This document shows, piece by piece, positions 1-9,479 of a DNA stretch of 38,377 nucleotides. This stretch comes from Candidatus Adlerbacteria bacterium. GTDB lineage: Bacteria; Patescibacteriota; Minisyncoccia; Phycocordibacterales; SBAW01. The notes under the pieces were generated by a model, which saw nothing but the letters and a program-made list of their open reading frames with translations, had not been told where the DNA came from and did not search any database. The stretch spans positions 1-38,377 of the forward strand of contig CAIJVL010000004.1 in the NCBI GenBank assembly GCA_903824155.1. Direction: 5' to 3'. The position numbers and the translations under genes were made by a program. The stretch's first letter is position 1, and every line of letters starts with the position of its first letter.

Positions 1-3000
1 CCGGGCGTAGATTATGTCTCCGGCTCAAGCTTCTTTAGCTACCCGTTCCCGGCAGGGGCAACGTCATCTCTCGTCGCATTCAACGGCGGCTTCACCACTA
101 CGGGCGCCACTTCAACCGGCACGTTTGCCGTCACTGGTTCAACTACTCTTGCCTCAATCCTGAACGTCGGTGGTGCACTCAATGCAAACGGTGCATTAAA
201 CGCCAACAGTACGCTCACTGTTGCCGGCAACACCTCATTGCAAAATGCCACTTCCACCAGCTTCTTTGCCTCGGTTGCCTCAACCACCAACCTCACCATT
301 AGCAGCGTGCTCGGCTCATTGCTCAAGACTAGTGCAACAGGGCAGGTAGTAGCTGCCGTTGCCGGTACTGACTATGTCACGCCGTCCGGACTTGCGTCTG
401 CGTTTGACTTCACCCCAGGCACCAACTTTGGGGTTGCGGAAAACGCAACTTCGACCCCCATTTGGTTTAAGAATGGTATTCAAGCATCAACCACTTCGCA
501 GTTTGTTGGAGCAAACTTCTTTGGCAATGTCGGCATCGGCTCATCTTCGCCCACGTTCCCGCTCTCAGTAGTAGGAAACGGCTTACTCTCGGGTAATCTC
601 TCGGTGCTCGGAAGCGTCATCACACCCGAGCTTCAATCAGCGAGCGGCTCGCAGATGGTAATAGCCTCCGGTGATGCTAATGATTTTACGGTCTTTAAAA
701 ACGGCCCGTTCGGCGCTATCACGTTGTTGCTTGGCGGCCCTAATGGCGATATTGAACCTACGACTGATATTAATTTGCCCGGCGGTACGTGGGGGTCGGG
801 TAACTTGGTAAATAATGTTGGACCAATATTCCAAAATTCAACTTTTGCAGGCACTACGACCGGCCCGGCGGCGGCATTTGGCGCTTTCCTGCAGCAGTCT
901 GACAATTCAAACTGCAACGCCGGCGGTTCCGGGGGTTGTGAAGGTCTTACTGAAAATTTATACCTCAGTGGCTCTGGAGTAACAGGGTCGCGCGAGGCAG
1001 AGCAGGCTAATTTAAATATTATGGCTGCAACCGCAAACGTTACCGGCCAAGACTATGTCGGCATCGGGTCAAAATGTAACCTGATGGCAACTGATGCCAG
1101 CGGCCTTAGCTCCTGCTTTGGCAATAACCCGGTGTCCCACATCGGTGCAGGCGTTACGGCCGCGCAAAACGTTGGTGAAGAAGTCGACACCTGGGAAGAA
1201 TCCGGTGCAGTGCTTACTGACAGGATCGGTATGCAAATTGTGGATGTACAAGGTTCAACCTACGGTACGCAAGCTTCGCGAGACGATGTTGCACTTTCGC
1301 TTAACAACCAATACCCGCAGTCATCCACACACGGCTTTAAGGTAGGTTTGGAGTTTGGTCGCACGGGAGGCAATTTTGCGGTGGCAACCAACGGCACACT
1401 TATTTACGGACAAGAAGCATTTGGCGCGGGCTTTACCGTAGCTAACGGTATCGATTGGCACCTCGGCACCTTTACGGGCAACTCGTTTAATGACGGCCGC
1501 AGTGTTATTACCGGCAACGGCCGCATTGGTGTCGGTTCATCAACACCGTTTGCCGACCTCTCGGTACAGGCAAACAACGGCGCTACTACTACGACGCTCT
1601 TTGCAATTGGCTCTTCAACGGCGAGCACAAACACTACTATGTTGAGCCTCTCAAATACTGGTACGCTTAATGTAAGTGCGGGTACCAGCGGCACGCAGCA
1701 ATTCTTCTTTGGTGCGACTTCAGACGGCAGTCTTGGCAACCAGCAGCTATTCCAGTCTGACAGCTCGGGCGGCAGCTTGCGCGTTACCGGCCGCGCCGCC
1801 ACTATCATAAGTGGCAACGTAGGCAAATTCTCTTTTACCAACTTTGGTGCGGCAGAAACAGGAAGTGCCATCAGCTTCCAGGGAAATTTGGCAGGCTTTG
1901 GTCGCGAGGGCATTGGTTCGACAACGCCGTTTGCCGACCTATCGATACAGGCTAACAACACCGACACGGCAACCACGCTCTTCGCCATTGCTTCTTCGAC
2001 TCAGACGGCAACGTCAACTCTCTTTAGTATTTCAAACACCGGCTCAACCACGCTGTATCAATTAAACAGCTCGCTCCTTAAGACAAATGCCAACGGCACT
2101 ATTGTTGCGGCGGTTGCAGGAGTTGATTACCAAGCAGCAGGGAACTACGCAAACTTTGGCTACCTCTTCCCGGGCAATGCAACGTCTACTCAAATCGCTT
2201 TCAACAACGGTGCAACGTTTGTTGGTGCAACCACTACCGCACTCGCTGTTAACGGTTCTTCAACAATCTCTTCATTATTAAATGTTGGAGGCAATGCATT
2301 CTTTAACTCAAACGTCGGCGTCGGCACCACTACTCCGGGCCTAGAAACCTTCCCTCTCGGCGTTAACGCCACTCCGCTCTTTACCGTACAGGGTACCGGC
2401 TACTTTGACGGCAGTGTAACCCTTGGTAACCACGCGGCTACCGACCCGGGCGTTAGCCTTTCCATCAACTCGTCCCGCCAGCCGATCGTTATCAACGGTA
2501 CTGCCTTTTACGATGTGGCAAATAATACCCTAAACGTTCCTACCAATATCAACCGCTCCAATGGTCAGGCGGTCAATATCGGCCAGACCGCGAACCCGGC
2601 CGACCTCAACGTCAGCGGTAACCTCACCTCGGGCGCGTTTTCGGCGAACGGCACCATAGACTTTAATACTATTACCAATATTCCTTTCGTATCTAAATCG
2701 CTCGAAAATTACACGCTTCAAGACTTGGGTCCAGGCTGGGCATATCCATACTCATTGCACAGCATCAAGCCGATTGCGAACGGTGCGACGTTTGTTACCG
2801 GAAACTGTGCCGAGGACGTGGCAATCGTGAACTGCGGACTGATCTACGGTCTAAATGTCGACCTCTCGAATGCAACCTCTTCGCAAAAGCAATATGTGCC
2901 GGCAGTCTTTATGGGTGGCAGCGTGGGTATCAACACGGAAAATCCGTTTAATACCAAGCTTTCGGTATGGGGCAAGGCAACCGATGGGTATATTGACACC

Positions 3001-6000
3001 GAGTTGTTCAAAATCTCCTCAACCACACAGGCGGGGACTTCAACCTTGTTTGTAGTTAAAAACAACAACACCTCGGGCTTTGGAAGTTCTTCACCTTTTG
3101 CGCTCCTCTCTCTCCAAGCAAACAACGGCGACACCAACACCACGTTGTTTGCTATCGGCTCGTCGACTGCTTCGGCAACTTCAACATTGTTCAGCATTTC
3201 AAACATCGGCAACTCGTTCCTGAGCGGCACCGCATCAAGTACTGGTTTGATAATCTCAGGACTCGGCGGTGCTACCGGATGCCTTACGCCAACGGCTAAC
3301 GGCACCATTACTACAACAGCATGCAGTTCGGGCGGCGGATCGGCTTTCCCATTTACGCCAACCACCTTCGGCGCAACCGCCGCCAACGCCACCTCAACCC
3401 TCATTGGCTTTACCAACGGTTTGTATGCTCTCGCTTCATCAACCATCGGCAACGGCACGCAAGGCGCCGGTCTCACTGTCAATGGCGGGGCAACCACGAC
3501 TGGCAACGCGTACTTTGCGGGGAATGTGGGGATTGGGACGCTTGCTTCAACTCCGGTCAGCCCCCTTACCGTCTCAGGAAATGCTTTCTTCTCCTCAGGA
3601 GGTATAACGATAGCCGCATCGGGGCCGACCTCTGGTAATAGGGGGAACCTTGCATTTACCGATGCGACGGGCAACCTTAACTACACGACAACCGGTGGCA
3701 CGCAGCAAAACTTTACGTTTAACAACACCGGCAATGTCGGCATCGGCACCACGTCGCCGTATGCACAGTTCTCGCTTGCCACTCCCAACAATGCAAGCGG
3801 ATCGCAATTGAATCTATTTGCTATTGCGTCCTCTACTGCTAGTGCAACCACAACACTCTTTAGTGTTTCAAACACTGGCAACTCGTTCCTTACCGGCACC
3901 GCATCTACTACGGGCCTTATCGTCTCGAGTGCAGGTGGTACGCCAGGCTGCGCAACATTCTCTGCTAACGGCACTATTTCTAACACCGGTACCGCCTGCG
4001 GCGCGGGCGGCGGATCGGCTTTCCCATTTACTCCTACCATCAACTTTGGCGTAAATACGTCGGCTACCTCTACTCCTTTATATGTACTCAACGGCCTGTT
4101 TGCCTCATCGACCAGCCACTTGGCAGCGTTCGACTTTGCTATCGCTACCGGCACGAACCTCACCATCACCGGCTCCTCAACCATCAATGGTGCTTTCAAC
4201 GCGCTTGGCGGGGCAACGTTCGGCTCGCTCACCGACACCGGTGCTACCTCAACCGGTACCTTGGCCGTCACCTCCTCAACAACACTTGCCTCGCTCCTGA
4301 ACGTCGGCGGTGCGCTCAATGCCAACGGTACATTGACTGTTGCGGGGAACACGTCACTTCATCAAGCGACGTCAACGAGCCAGTTTACGCAGAGCCTCCT
4401 TGCCAATGTCGCCTCCTTCGGTCAGACCGGCACGACCACTATCACGTCCGCAGGCTTCCTTGGTGTTGGCACCACATCGCCCTTCGCAAACCTCTCGGTA
4501 TTTGTCGGCGGCAACTACGCTGCGCAAACCGCCTCGACCGTCTTTGCAATAGGTTCCTCGACTGCCGGTACCGCAACCACGACGCTGTTTAGTATCAATA
4601 GCAGTGGCAACTTCTTCCTCTCCGGCACGGCATCGACGACCGGCCTTATTGTTTCCTCAGCCGGCGGCGTAGGCACGCGCTGCGCCCAGTTTGACTCGCT
4701 CGGCACGCTCTCTGCCAACGCATCAGCCTGCGGTTCGGGAGGAGGATCTGCCTTCCCGTTCACTCCATCCACCTTTGGCAGTAGTGCATCAAATGCCACC
4801 GGCACGCTCATAGGCTTTACAGGCGGCCTCTACGCAACCGCATCGTCTACCTTCTCAAGCACCCTTACCCTCAGCGGCGGCCTTATCCAGTACACTGCCA
4901 ACTCCACGTCGACCATCCCTAACAACACGCCATATGCGTGGACCATTGCAACATCAACCACCGCGTCGCCATTGTTTGCCATCAACACCACCAGCGGCAG
5001 CGAGCAGGTTTCAATAGGCGCTCCGGGGTCGGACGTCTACATCGGCGACACCAACTCAAGCCCTAACCTTGTATTCCAGAACAGCTCGATCATCAAAACC
5101 TTTGCCGGCGGCACTATAACTTTTGGCGCGGCAAGCAACGACATCTTTAACTTTGCGGTCAACACCGGCTTTGGCAGCACCACACCGTGGAAGATGCTTT
5201 CGGTCGGTGCAAACAACGTAGGCACCTTTGCGATCTCAACCAGCACCTCGGGCTGTGCGCAGTTCAGCCCCAACGGCGAGCTGTACTCGACCGGCACTAA
5301 CTGCGGCACGGGCTCGGGCGGCACGTTCTCCTTCACACCCGGCACCAACTTTGGCGCGGCAGAGAACGCGACCGGTACGCCGATATTCTTTACCGCAGGT
5401 TTGCAAGCGTCATCCACCTCGCACTTTGCCGCGTTCGACTTTGTGATCGCAACTGGCACTAACCTGACGATTACCGGTTCCTCCACCATCTCGGGCGCCT
5501 TCAACTCAGTTTCATCTAACCTGTTTGCCTCAACGACGCTCCTTGGCAACACGCTGCTCACTAATGCAACAACAACAGCGTTTGCCGTTCTGGGTTCATC
5601 GACCATCTCGGGCGCGTTTAATGTTGGTGGCAACACAACGCTTGCCGGTACGCTCACGGTTAGCGGCAACACGACGCTCAACACGCTCACGCTCTCGTCG
5701 ATCGGGACTTGCAACGGCTCCAATGCACTCCAGGTAACCGGCAGTGCGGTGAACTGCGGCACCATTGCCGGCGGTACCATCGCCAGTGCCGGCGGCTGGC
5801 TTGCGACCTCGACTGGCAGCACGGGCTTCGTGGTCGAGGCAACCTCAACGTTTGCGGTCGGCATTGGAGCCACCTCAAGCCCCTACGCATCGCTGAGCAT
5901 CAAGTCGCCGGCGGCCGCCTCTACAACGCTTGCGCTTGCGCCATTCCTCAACCAGACCGCTGACATCCTTGATATCTTCAATACTGCTACAGTGCCGGTA

Positions 6001-7656
6001 CTGACATCGGTCATTACCGCGGGAGGCAATTGGGGCATCGGCTCGTCTTCACCTTGGGCACAGCTCTCGGTCAATCCCAACGGCATTAGCGGTCCCGCGT
6101 TTGCCATTGGCTCCTCTACCGGTACCAACTTTGTTGTCACCAACGGCGGCTCGGTTGGTGTTGGTACCACCACGCCTTGGGGACGCTTCAGCATCGATAC
6201 GTCAAACCTGTTTGCAGGTGTTCCTGAATTTGTAGTGGGCTCCTCGACGCGTACTGACTTTGTCATCAAGCAAAACGGCAACTATGCCCAGGTGGGTATA
6301 GGCACCAGTTCCGTTGCCACCACTTCACCGGCGCTTGTAGTGCAAGGTGGTACGGCTACTACGCAGCGCGCAGTCGCGTCTTTCTACAACGGTTCCACCG
6401 GCTGTTCTATCAGCCCGGGGGCCGCCTCCGGTGTCCAATGTTCATCCGATCAGCGCCTCAAGAAGAATTTCAATTCAATTAGTGCAACCACTTCGCTCCA
6501 GGATATTCTCAAACTAAACCCGATCTTCTTCAACTGGAAAACCGAGAACGACGGCGACCCGCAGCATTCGGGCTTTATCGCCCAGCAAATACAGCAGGTT
6601 ATACCTGACATAGTCACTACTGATGAAACTACCGGCTATCTTCAGCTTAACTACGCTGGCTTTACCACGTTCCTTGTAGGCGCGGTCCAAGAACTCAATA
6701 ACAATATACTGGGCATCGCGTCGTCGACCGCAACCTTCCCGCAGCTTACAATCCAAAACGGCCTCATCACTATCGGCACTGGCGCCACTTCGACCATTGT
6801 CATAAATGCAGGCACGATCAATTATGTAAACGCTGCAACCACGACCATTGCCGTCGGCACCAACACGTGGACCATCGCCACTTCGACCGCTACCGGCACC
6901 GTGCCTATCATCGCCATCTCGGCTCCGGCATCTTCGACGCCGAGCGTCTCTATCAACGGCAATCTGTACCTTAATGGTCAGGACATTACCTCGGTTGCTT
7001 CAACATCGGCAACCTCGAGTCCTGCGCAACTTGTCGCCGGACCGCTCGCAGCAGCCACCGATGCACTTAAGTCAGCAGTGACTACAGCTCTTAACTCGCT
7101 ACAAAACATAACGCAGCTGGGCGTGCGCCAGCTGGGTGCGGCAGTATATGCGACCGTCGGTACGTTTAATCAGATCTTTGCTACAACGATTACCGCTACT
7201 GACATCACCGCCGACACTGTAAATGCCAACAAGCTGTGCCTCGGCACAACTTGTGTTACGCAGACACAGCTGCAAAATCTTTTGAATGGCAGTGCTGGTA
7301 CCGCCCAAGCTGCCGGCGGCTCGAGCAGCGGTGGAAATGCGGGAGGCAGCAGCACCACAACTGCTGACACTATACCTCCGACCATCACCATTAACGGCGC
7401 CAATCCGGCTACCCTGACTGTAGGTGATAGCTACAGCGATTTGGGCGCAACGGTAACCGACAATGTCGACCAAAACTTGGGATATTATGCCTCGGTTGAT
7501 GGGGGGGCAACTACTACGCCCGACCAGATAAGAATAGATACTTCAGCGGCGGGGACGCATACTATTATATATAGTGCGACCGACCAAGCTGGCAACGTAG
7601 GCACGGCAACCCGCACGGTTAATGTGGTTGAGGCCGCTAGTTCAACAACACCATAA
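1..7656 (+). CDS. Giant S74-chaperone surface/fibre protein, 5' truncated
   Basis: The frame is open from the first base, so the gene begins before the window; 2551 residues are visible and end at TAA. Most of it is low-complexity beta-type sequence rich in Ser, Thr, Gly, Asn and Ala, built from recurring modules such as TTLFAIGSSTAS, LFSISNTGN, SAFPFTP and VGIGTTSP. Near the C-terminus is an S74 intramolecular chaperone (about 6442-6708) with the self-cleavage motif SDQRLK: Ser codon at 6445 and Lys five residues later, the spacing of the Ser/Lys dyad in phage endosialidase chaperones. A segment with KLCLGTTCVTQTQLQNLL follows, then an Ig-like domain (about 7366-7635). In the known family this chaperone drives trimerisation of beta-helical fibres and then cleaves itself off. 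I infer a trimeric cell-surface fibre or adhesin. The substrate or target is unknown. A prophage tail fibre is less likely, because no phage genes are nearby. Confidence 0.85.
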   Translation, partial: PGVDYVSGSSFFSYPFPAGATSSLVAFNGGFTTTGATSTGTFAVTGSTTLASILNVGGALNANGALNANSTLTVAGNTSLQNATSTSFFASVASTTNLTISSVLGSLLKTSATGQVVAAVAGTDYVTPSGLASAFDFTPGTNFGVAENATSTPIWFKNGIQASTTSQFVGANFFGNVGIGSSSPTFPLSVVGNGLLSGNLSVLGSVITPELQSASGSQMVIASGDANDFTVFKNGPFGAITLLLGGPNGDIEPTTDINLPGGTWGSGNLVNNVGPIFQNSTFAGTTTGPAAAFGAFLQQSDNSNCNAGGSGGCEGLTENLYLSGSGVTGSREAEQANLNIMAATANVTGQDYVGIGSKCNLMATDASGLSSCFGNNPVSHIGAGVTAAQNVGEEVDTWEESGAVLTDRIGMQIVDVQGSTYGTQASRDDVALSLNNQYPQSSTHGFKVGLEFGRTGGNFAVATNGTLIYGQEAFGAGFTVANGIDWHLGTFTGNSFNDGRSVITGNGRIGVGSSTPFADLSVQANNGATTTTLFAIGSSTASTNTTMLSLSNTGTLNVSAGTSGTQQFFFGATSDGSLGNQQLFQSDSSGGSLRVTGRAATIISGNVGKFSFTNFGAAETGSAISFQGNLAGFGREGIGSTTPFADLSIQANNTDTATTLFAIASSTQTATSTLFSISNTGSTTLYQLNSSLLKTNANGTIVAAVAGVDYQAAGNYANFGYLFPGNATSTQIAFNNGATFVGATTTALAVNGSSTISSLLNVGGNAFFNSNVGVGTTTPGLETFPLGVNATPLFTVQGTGYFDGSVTLGNHAATDPGVSLSINSSRQPIVINGTAFYDVANNTLNVPTNINRSNGQAVNIGQTANPADLNVSGNLTSGAFSANGTIDFNTITNIPFVSKSLENYTLQDLGPGWAYPYSLHSIKPIANGATFVTGNCAEDVAIVNCGLIYGLNVDLSNATSSQKQYVPAVFMGGSVGINTENPFNTKLSVWGKATDGYIDTELFKISSTTQAGTSTLFVVKNNNTSGFGSSSPFALLSLQANNGDTNTTLFAIGSSTASATSTLFSISNIGNSFLSGTASSTGLIISGLGGATGCLTPTANGTITTTACSSGGGSAFPFTPTTFGATAANATSTLIGFTNGLYALASSTIGNGTQGAGLTVNGGATTTGNAYFAGNVGIGTLASTPVSPLTVSGNAFFSSGGITIAASGPTSGNRGNLAFTDATGNLNYTTTGGTQQNFTFNNTGNVGIGTTSPYAQFSLATPNNASGSQLNLFAIASSTASATTTLFSVSNTGNSFLTGTASTTGLIVSSAGGTPGCATFSANGTISNTGTACGAGGGSAFPFTPTINFGVNTSATSTPLYVLNGLFASSTSHLAAFDFAIATGTNLTITGSSTINGAFNALGGATFGSLTDTGATSTGTLAVTSSTTLASLLNVGGALNANGTLTVAGNTSLHQATSTSQFTQSLLANVASFGQTGTTTITSAGFLGVGTTSPFANLSVFVGGNYAAQTASTVFAIGSSTAGTATTTLFSINSSGNFFLSGTASTTGLIVSSAGGVGTRCAQFDSLGTLSANASACGSGGGSAFPFTPSTFGSSASNATGTLIGFTGGLYATASSTFSSTLTLSGGLIQYTANSTSTIPNNTPYAWTIATSTTASPLFAINTTSGSEQVSIGAPGSDVYIGDTNSSPNLVFQNSSIIKTFAGGTITFGAASNDIFNFAVNTGFGSTTPWKMLSVGANNVGTFAISTSTSGCAQFSPNGELYSTGTNCGTGSGGTFSFTPGTNFGAAENATGTPIFFTAGLQASSTSHFAAFDFVIATGTNLTITGSSTISGAFNSVSSNLFASTTLLGNTLLTNATTTAFAVLGSSTISGAFNVGGNTTLAGTLTVSGNTTLNTLTLSSIGTCNGSNALQVTGSAVNCGTIAGGTIASAGGWLATSTGSTGFVVEATSTFAVGIGATSSPYASLSIKSPAAASTTLALAPFLNQTADILDIFNTATVPVLTSVITAGGNWGIGSSSPWAQLSVNPNGISGPAFAIGSSTGTNFVVTNGGSVGVGTTTPWGRFSIDTSNLFAGVPEFVVGSSTRTDFVIKQNGNYAQVGIGTSSVATTSPALVVQGGTATTQRAVASFYNGSTGCSISPGAASGVQCSSDQRLKKNFNSISATTSLQDILKLNPIFFNWKTENDGDPQHSGFIAQQIQQVIPDIVTTDETTGYLQLNYAGFTTFLVGAVQELNNNILGIASSTATFPQLTIQNGLITIGTGATSTIVINAGTINYVNAATTTIAVGTNTWTIATSTATGTVPIIAISAPASSTPSVSINGNLYLNGQDITSVASTSATSSPAQLVAGPLAAATDALKSAVTTALNSLQNITQLGVRQLGAAVYATVGTFNQIFATTITATDITADTVNANKLCLGTTCVTQTQLQNLLNGSAGTAQAAGGSSSGGNAGGSSTTTADTIPPTITINGANPATLTVGDSYSDLGATVTDNVDQNLGYYASVDGGATTTPDQIRIDTSAAGTHTIIYSATDQAGNVGTATRTVNVVEAASSTTP

Positions 7657-7682
7657 AAAAGTTTATATCCGAGATAAGTTGC

Positions 7683-7688
7683 TATAAT
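7683..7688 (+). promoter_or_regulatory. TATAAT -10 box, leaderless start
   Basis: A perfect TATAAT ends 6 nt before the ATG at 7695, so transcription would begin at or next to the start codon. No consensus -35 box and no Shine-Dalgarno sequence is visible in the 38 nt after the preceding gene. Confidence 0.65.
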
Positions 7689-7694
7689 AAAAGT

Positions 7695-8873
7695 ATGACG
7701 GCAAGAAAAATCCTCACGCTCTCTTTTCTCGTACTTTTCCTTGCGGTTTTTGTGATGCCAGAAAAAACCTTTGCCACGACCTGCGGCACCGGCAGCAATG
7801 TCACCTTCACCGATATCGGCAGCGGCAAGTGCCGCGGGTACCTAACTGCAACAGCCACATCGACGTGGACAGTCCCCACTAATTGGAATAGCTTGAACAA
7901 CACGATAGAAGCGATCGGCGGCGGCGGCGGCGGGAGCGGCGGCGGCGGAAACGCCGGCGGCGGCGGCGGCGAGTATCGCATACTCACGAATTTTGCGACG
8001 ACTTCCGGTATAAGCATCAGCTACATCGTCAGTGCTGGTGGTGCGGGAAGTGTATCAACGGGCAACGGCGCCACGAGCACGCCGACCGTCTTCGGTACGG
8101 CCACTGGTTGCGGTGTTGCGATCTTGTGCGCAAATGGCGGTGGCGGTGGCGTTACACTCTTGGTCAATGGCAATGGTAGAGGTGGGGGGGTTATTGCGCC
8201 AGGTATCGGCGGTACGGGCAACAATGGAGGAGACGGCGGTCTAGGCAGTCTCAATGGCGGTACGGGAGGCGCGGGAGGAGGAGGTGCGGGAGGCCCAAAT
8301 GGCGTCGGTAAAGCGGGTGGTAATGCACCGACTGTAACTGCTGGCGGTTCCGGAGGAGGAGGCACAGGAGGCGCAAGCGGCACGCCAGGAAGCATTGCAG
8401 TATCCCCGACTGGAGCAAATGGCGGATATGGAAATGCGGGCGCAGCCGGCGGGAGTGGCGCTGGTTCCGCCTCGGGTAATGGCGGTGATGCACCTGCTGG
8501 CTCTGGTGCGGGCGGCGGAGGCGCGTTTACTACTTCCGTAGCATCAACACCAGGCTTTAATGGAGGTAGAGGTGCAACGGGAAGCGAATGGGATGGAGCA
8601 GCTTGTACCGCAGCGAGCTTGACACACTGCGGCCCTGGCGGCGGCGGCGGCGGCGGTTCAGGAGGTACTACAGCAGGAGGCACAGGAGGAGCAGGAGCAC
8701 TTTATGGCGGTGGCGGTGGCGGTGGCGCAGATGGCGCTCCTGACGGCAGTGGAGGTGCCGGAGCGCAAGGTATTCTTGTGATCACGTACACGCCCGCTGG
8801 CAGTGGAAGCACCGGCCGCATCATCCGTCTTGTTGGGCGCGTGCGGCTTATCGGCCGCGTGCTTTTGAGGTGA
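7695..8873 (+). CDS. Exported glycine-rich domain protein
   Basis: 392 residues, ending in TGA. Residues 1-27 form a signal peptide (basic start, hydrophobic core, cleavage near TFA). A short segment with two Cys (TTCGTGS, GKCRGYL) and a TWTVP motif follows. Then come about 280 residues dominated by Gly, with runs such as GGGGGG, ending in GILVITYTP. This layout (TWTVP...IEAIGGGG...GILVITYTP) resembles the glycine-rich domain found in phage tail-fibre tips and in many CPR exported proteins. The last 18 residues are a basic-hydrophobic tail with the repeated pattern RLxGRVxL. It lies 38 nt after the giant S74 gene but has its own -10 box. A role at the cell surface is inferred; no enzymatic motif is visible. 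The Pro-rich frame on the opposite strand is a shadow of the Gly codons. Confidence 0.8.
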   Translation: MTARKILTLSFLVLFLAVFVMPEKTFATTCGTGSNVTFTDIGSGKCRGYLTATATSTWTVPTNWNSLNNTIEAIGGGGGGSGGGGNAGGGGGEYRILTNFATTSGISISYIVSAGGAGSVSTGNGATSTPTVFGTATGCGVAILCANGGGGGVTLLVNGNGRGGGVIAPGIGGTGNNGGDGGLGSLNGGTGGAGGGGAGGPNGVGKAGGNAPTVTAGGSGGGGTGGASGTPGSIAVSPTGANGGYGNAGAAGGSGAGSASGNGGDAPAGSGAGGGGAFTTSVASTPGFNGGRGATGSEWDGAACTAASLTHCGPGGGGGGGSGGTTAGGTGGAGALYGGGGGGGADGAPDGSGGAGAQGILVITYTPAGSGSTGRIIRLVGRVRLIGRVLLR

Positions 8874-8920
8874 GGCAGGCCTTATCCACCATCGGTGTAG
8901 GTTGATTTGTTCTCCTACTG

Positions 8921-8964
8921 TATAATTAACCGGTCATTGGCACATCCTAATTAGCATGTATAAT
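8921..8964 (+). promoter_or_regulatory. Two TGTATAAT boxes before the SH3 gene
   Basis: TATAAT occurs at 8921-8926 and again at 8959-8964, each directly preceded by TG. The second is 14 nt before the ATG at 8979, giving a leader of only a few bases. The first would give a leader of about 45 nt. No Shine-Dalgarno sequence is seen. Nothing else is evident in the rest of the 8874-8978 gap. Confidence 0.5.
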
Positions 8965-8978
8965 ATCTTTACATTTTT

Positions 8979-9437
8979 ATGAACACCGCGGTAATTCGCT
9001 CAAGTAATATAGTAATTAGCATCTTAGCTACAGGCCTTTTCTTGCTCGCTGTGGCACCCGCACCCGCACTCGCCGACACCACCAAAACCGCCAATTTTTC
9101 CCAAGGAGACCGCATAGTCTTAGTCACTAAGGTGAACGTGCGCGCAACACCCAATGGCACCATTGTCGGCAAACAAACCGCTGGAGCTTTTGGTACCCTT
9201 GTTGGGGGTCCGAGCAATGCCAATGGTTACACCTGGTGGAATATCAAGTACGATGCAGGAGCCAGCGGATGGACCGCCGAAGATTTCCTGCAAAAGCCGG
9301 TCGTTGCAGCTAGCGCCCCTAAAGCAACGGCACTTGGCGTGTTGCTTACGCAGCTTCAACATCAAGTGAACGCTCTTTCCACAGACATTACATCGATTAA
9401 AAAGGCGCTCACGGCGGCTGCGGCAGAGTCTCAATAA
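8979..9437 (+). CDS. Exported SH3-like domain protein
   Basis: 152 residues. Residues 1-32 are a signal peptide (hydrophobic core ISILATGLFLLAV, cleavage after ALA). Residues about 45-105 match a bacterial SH3 domain: VNVRATPNG at the start, a WWNIKY strand and a closing GWTAEDFL. The rest is a short Ala-rich helical tail (QLQHQVNALSTDITSIKKAL) that could form a coiled coil. Bacterial SH3 domains commonly bind peptidoglycan or cell-wall peptides, so a periplasmic or wall-associated role is inferred. The ATG is chosen because it is the first one after the TATAAT at 8959 and begins a clean signal peptide. It has no catalytic domain of its own and may work with another wall enzyme. Confidence 0.8.
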   Translation: MNTAVIRSSNIVISILATGLFLLAVAPAPALADTTKTANFSQGDRIVLVTKVNVRATPNGTIVGKQTAGAFGTLVGGPSNANGYTWWNIKYDAGASGWTAEDFLQKPVVAASAPKATALGVLLTQLQHQVNALSTDITSIKKALTAAAAESQ

Positions 9438-9467
9438 TACGTATACTCCGTAATTTTATAATTGCGA

Positions 9468-9473
9468 TATAAT
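9468..9473 (+). promoter_or_regulatory. TATAAT -10 box, leaderless GTG start
   Basis: A perfect TATAAT ends exactly 6 nt before the GTG start at 9480. This supports GTG as the true start and implies a leaderless transcript. Confidence 0.6.
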
Positions 9474-9479
9474 TAGCGG

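Noticed and set aside
2844..5873. Several open frames of 220-280 codons on the minus strand inside the giant gene
   Set aside because: They mirror the Thr/Ser/Gly/Ala-rich codons of the plus-strand gene and show only Val/Pro/Ala-rich low complexity.
8021..8683. Long Pro-rich open frame on the minus strand
   Set aside because: It is the complement of Gly codons (GGN read as NCC) in the Gly-rich gene and has no start signals or signal peptide.
1..8873. Prophage tail-fibre region, suggested by the S74 and Gly-rich domains
   Set aside because: No capsid, terminase, portal, integrase or lysis genes are nearby, and a second S74 gene sits among housekeeping genes. Both proteins fit the CPR surface-protein pattern.
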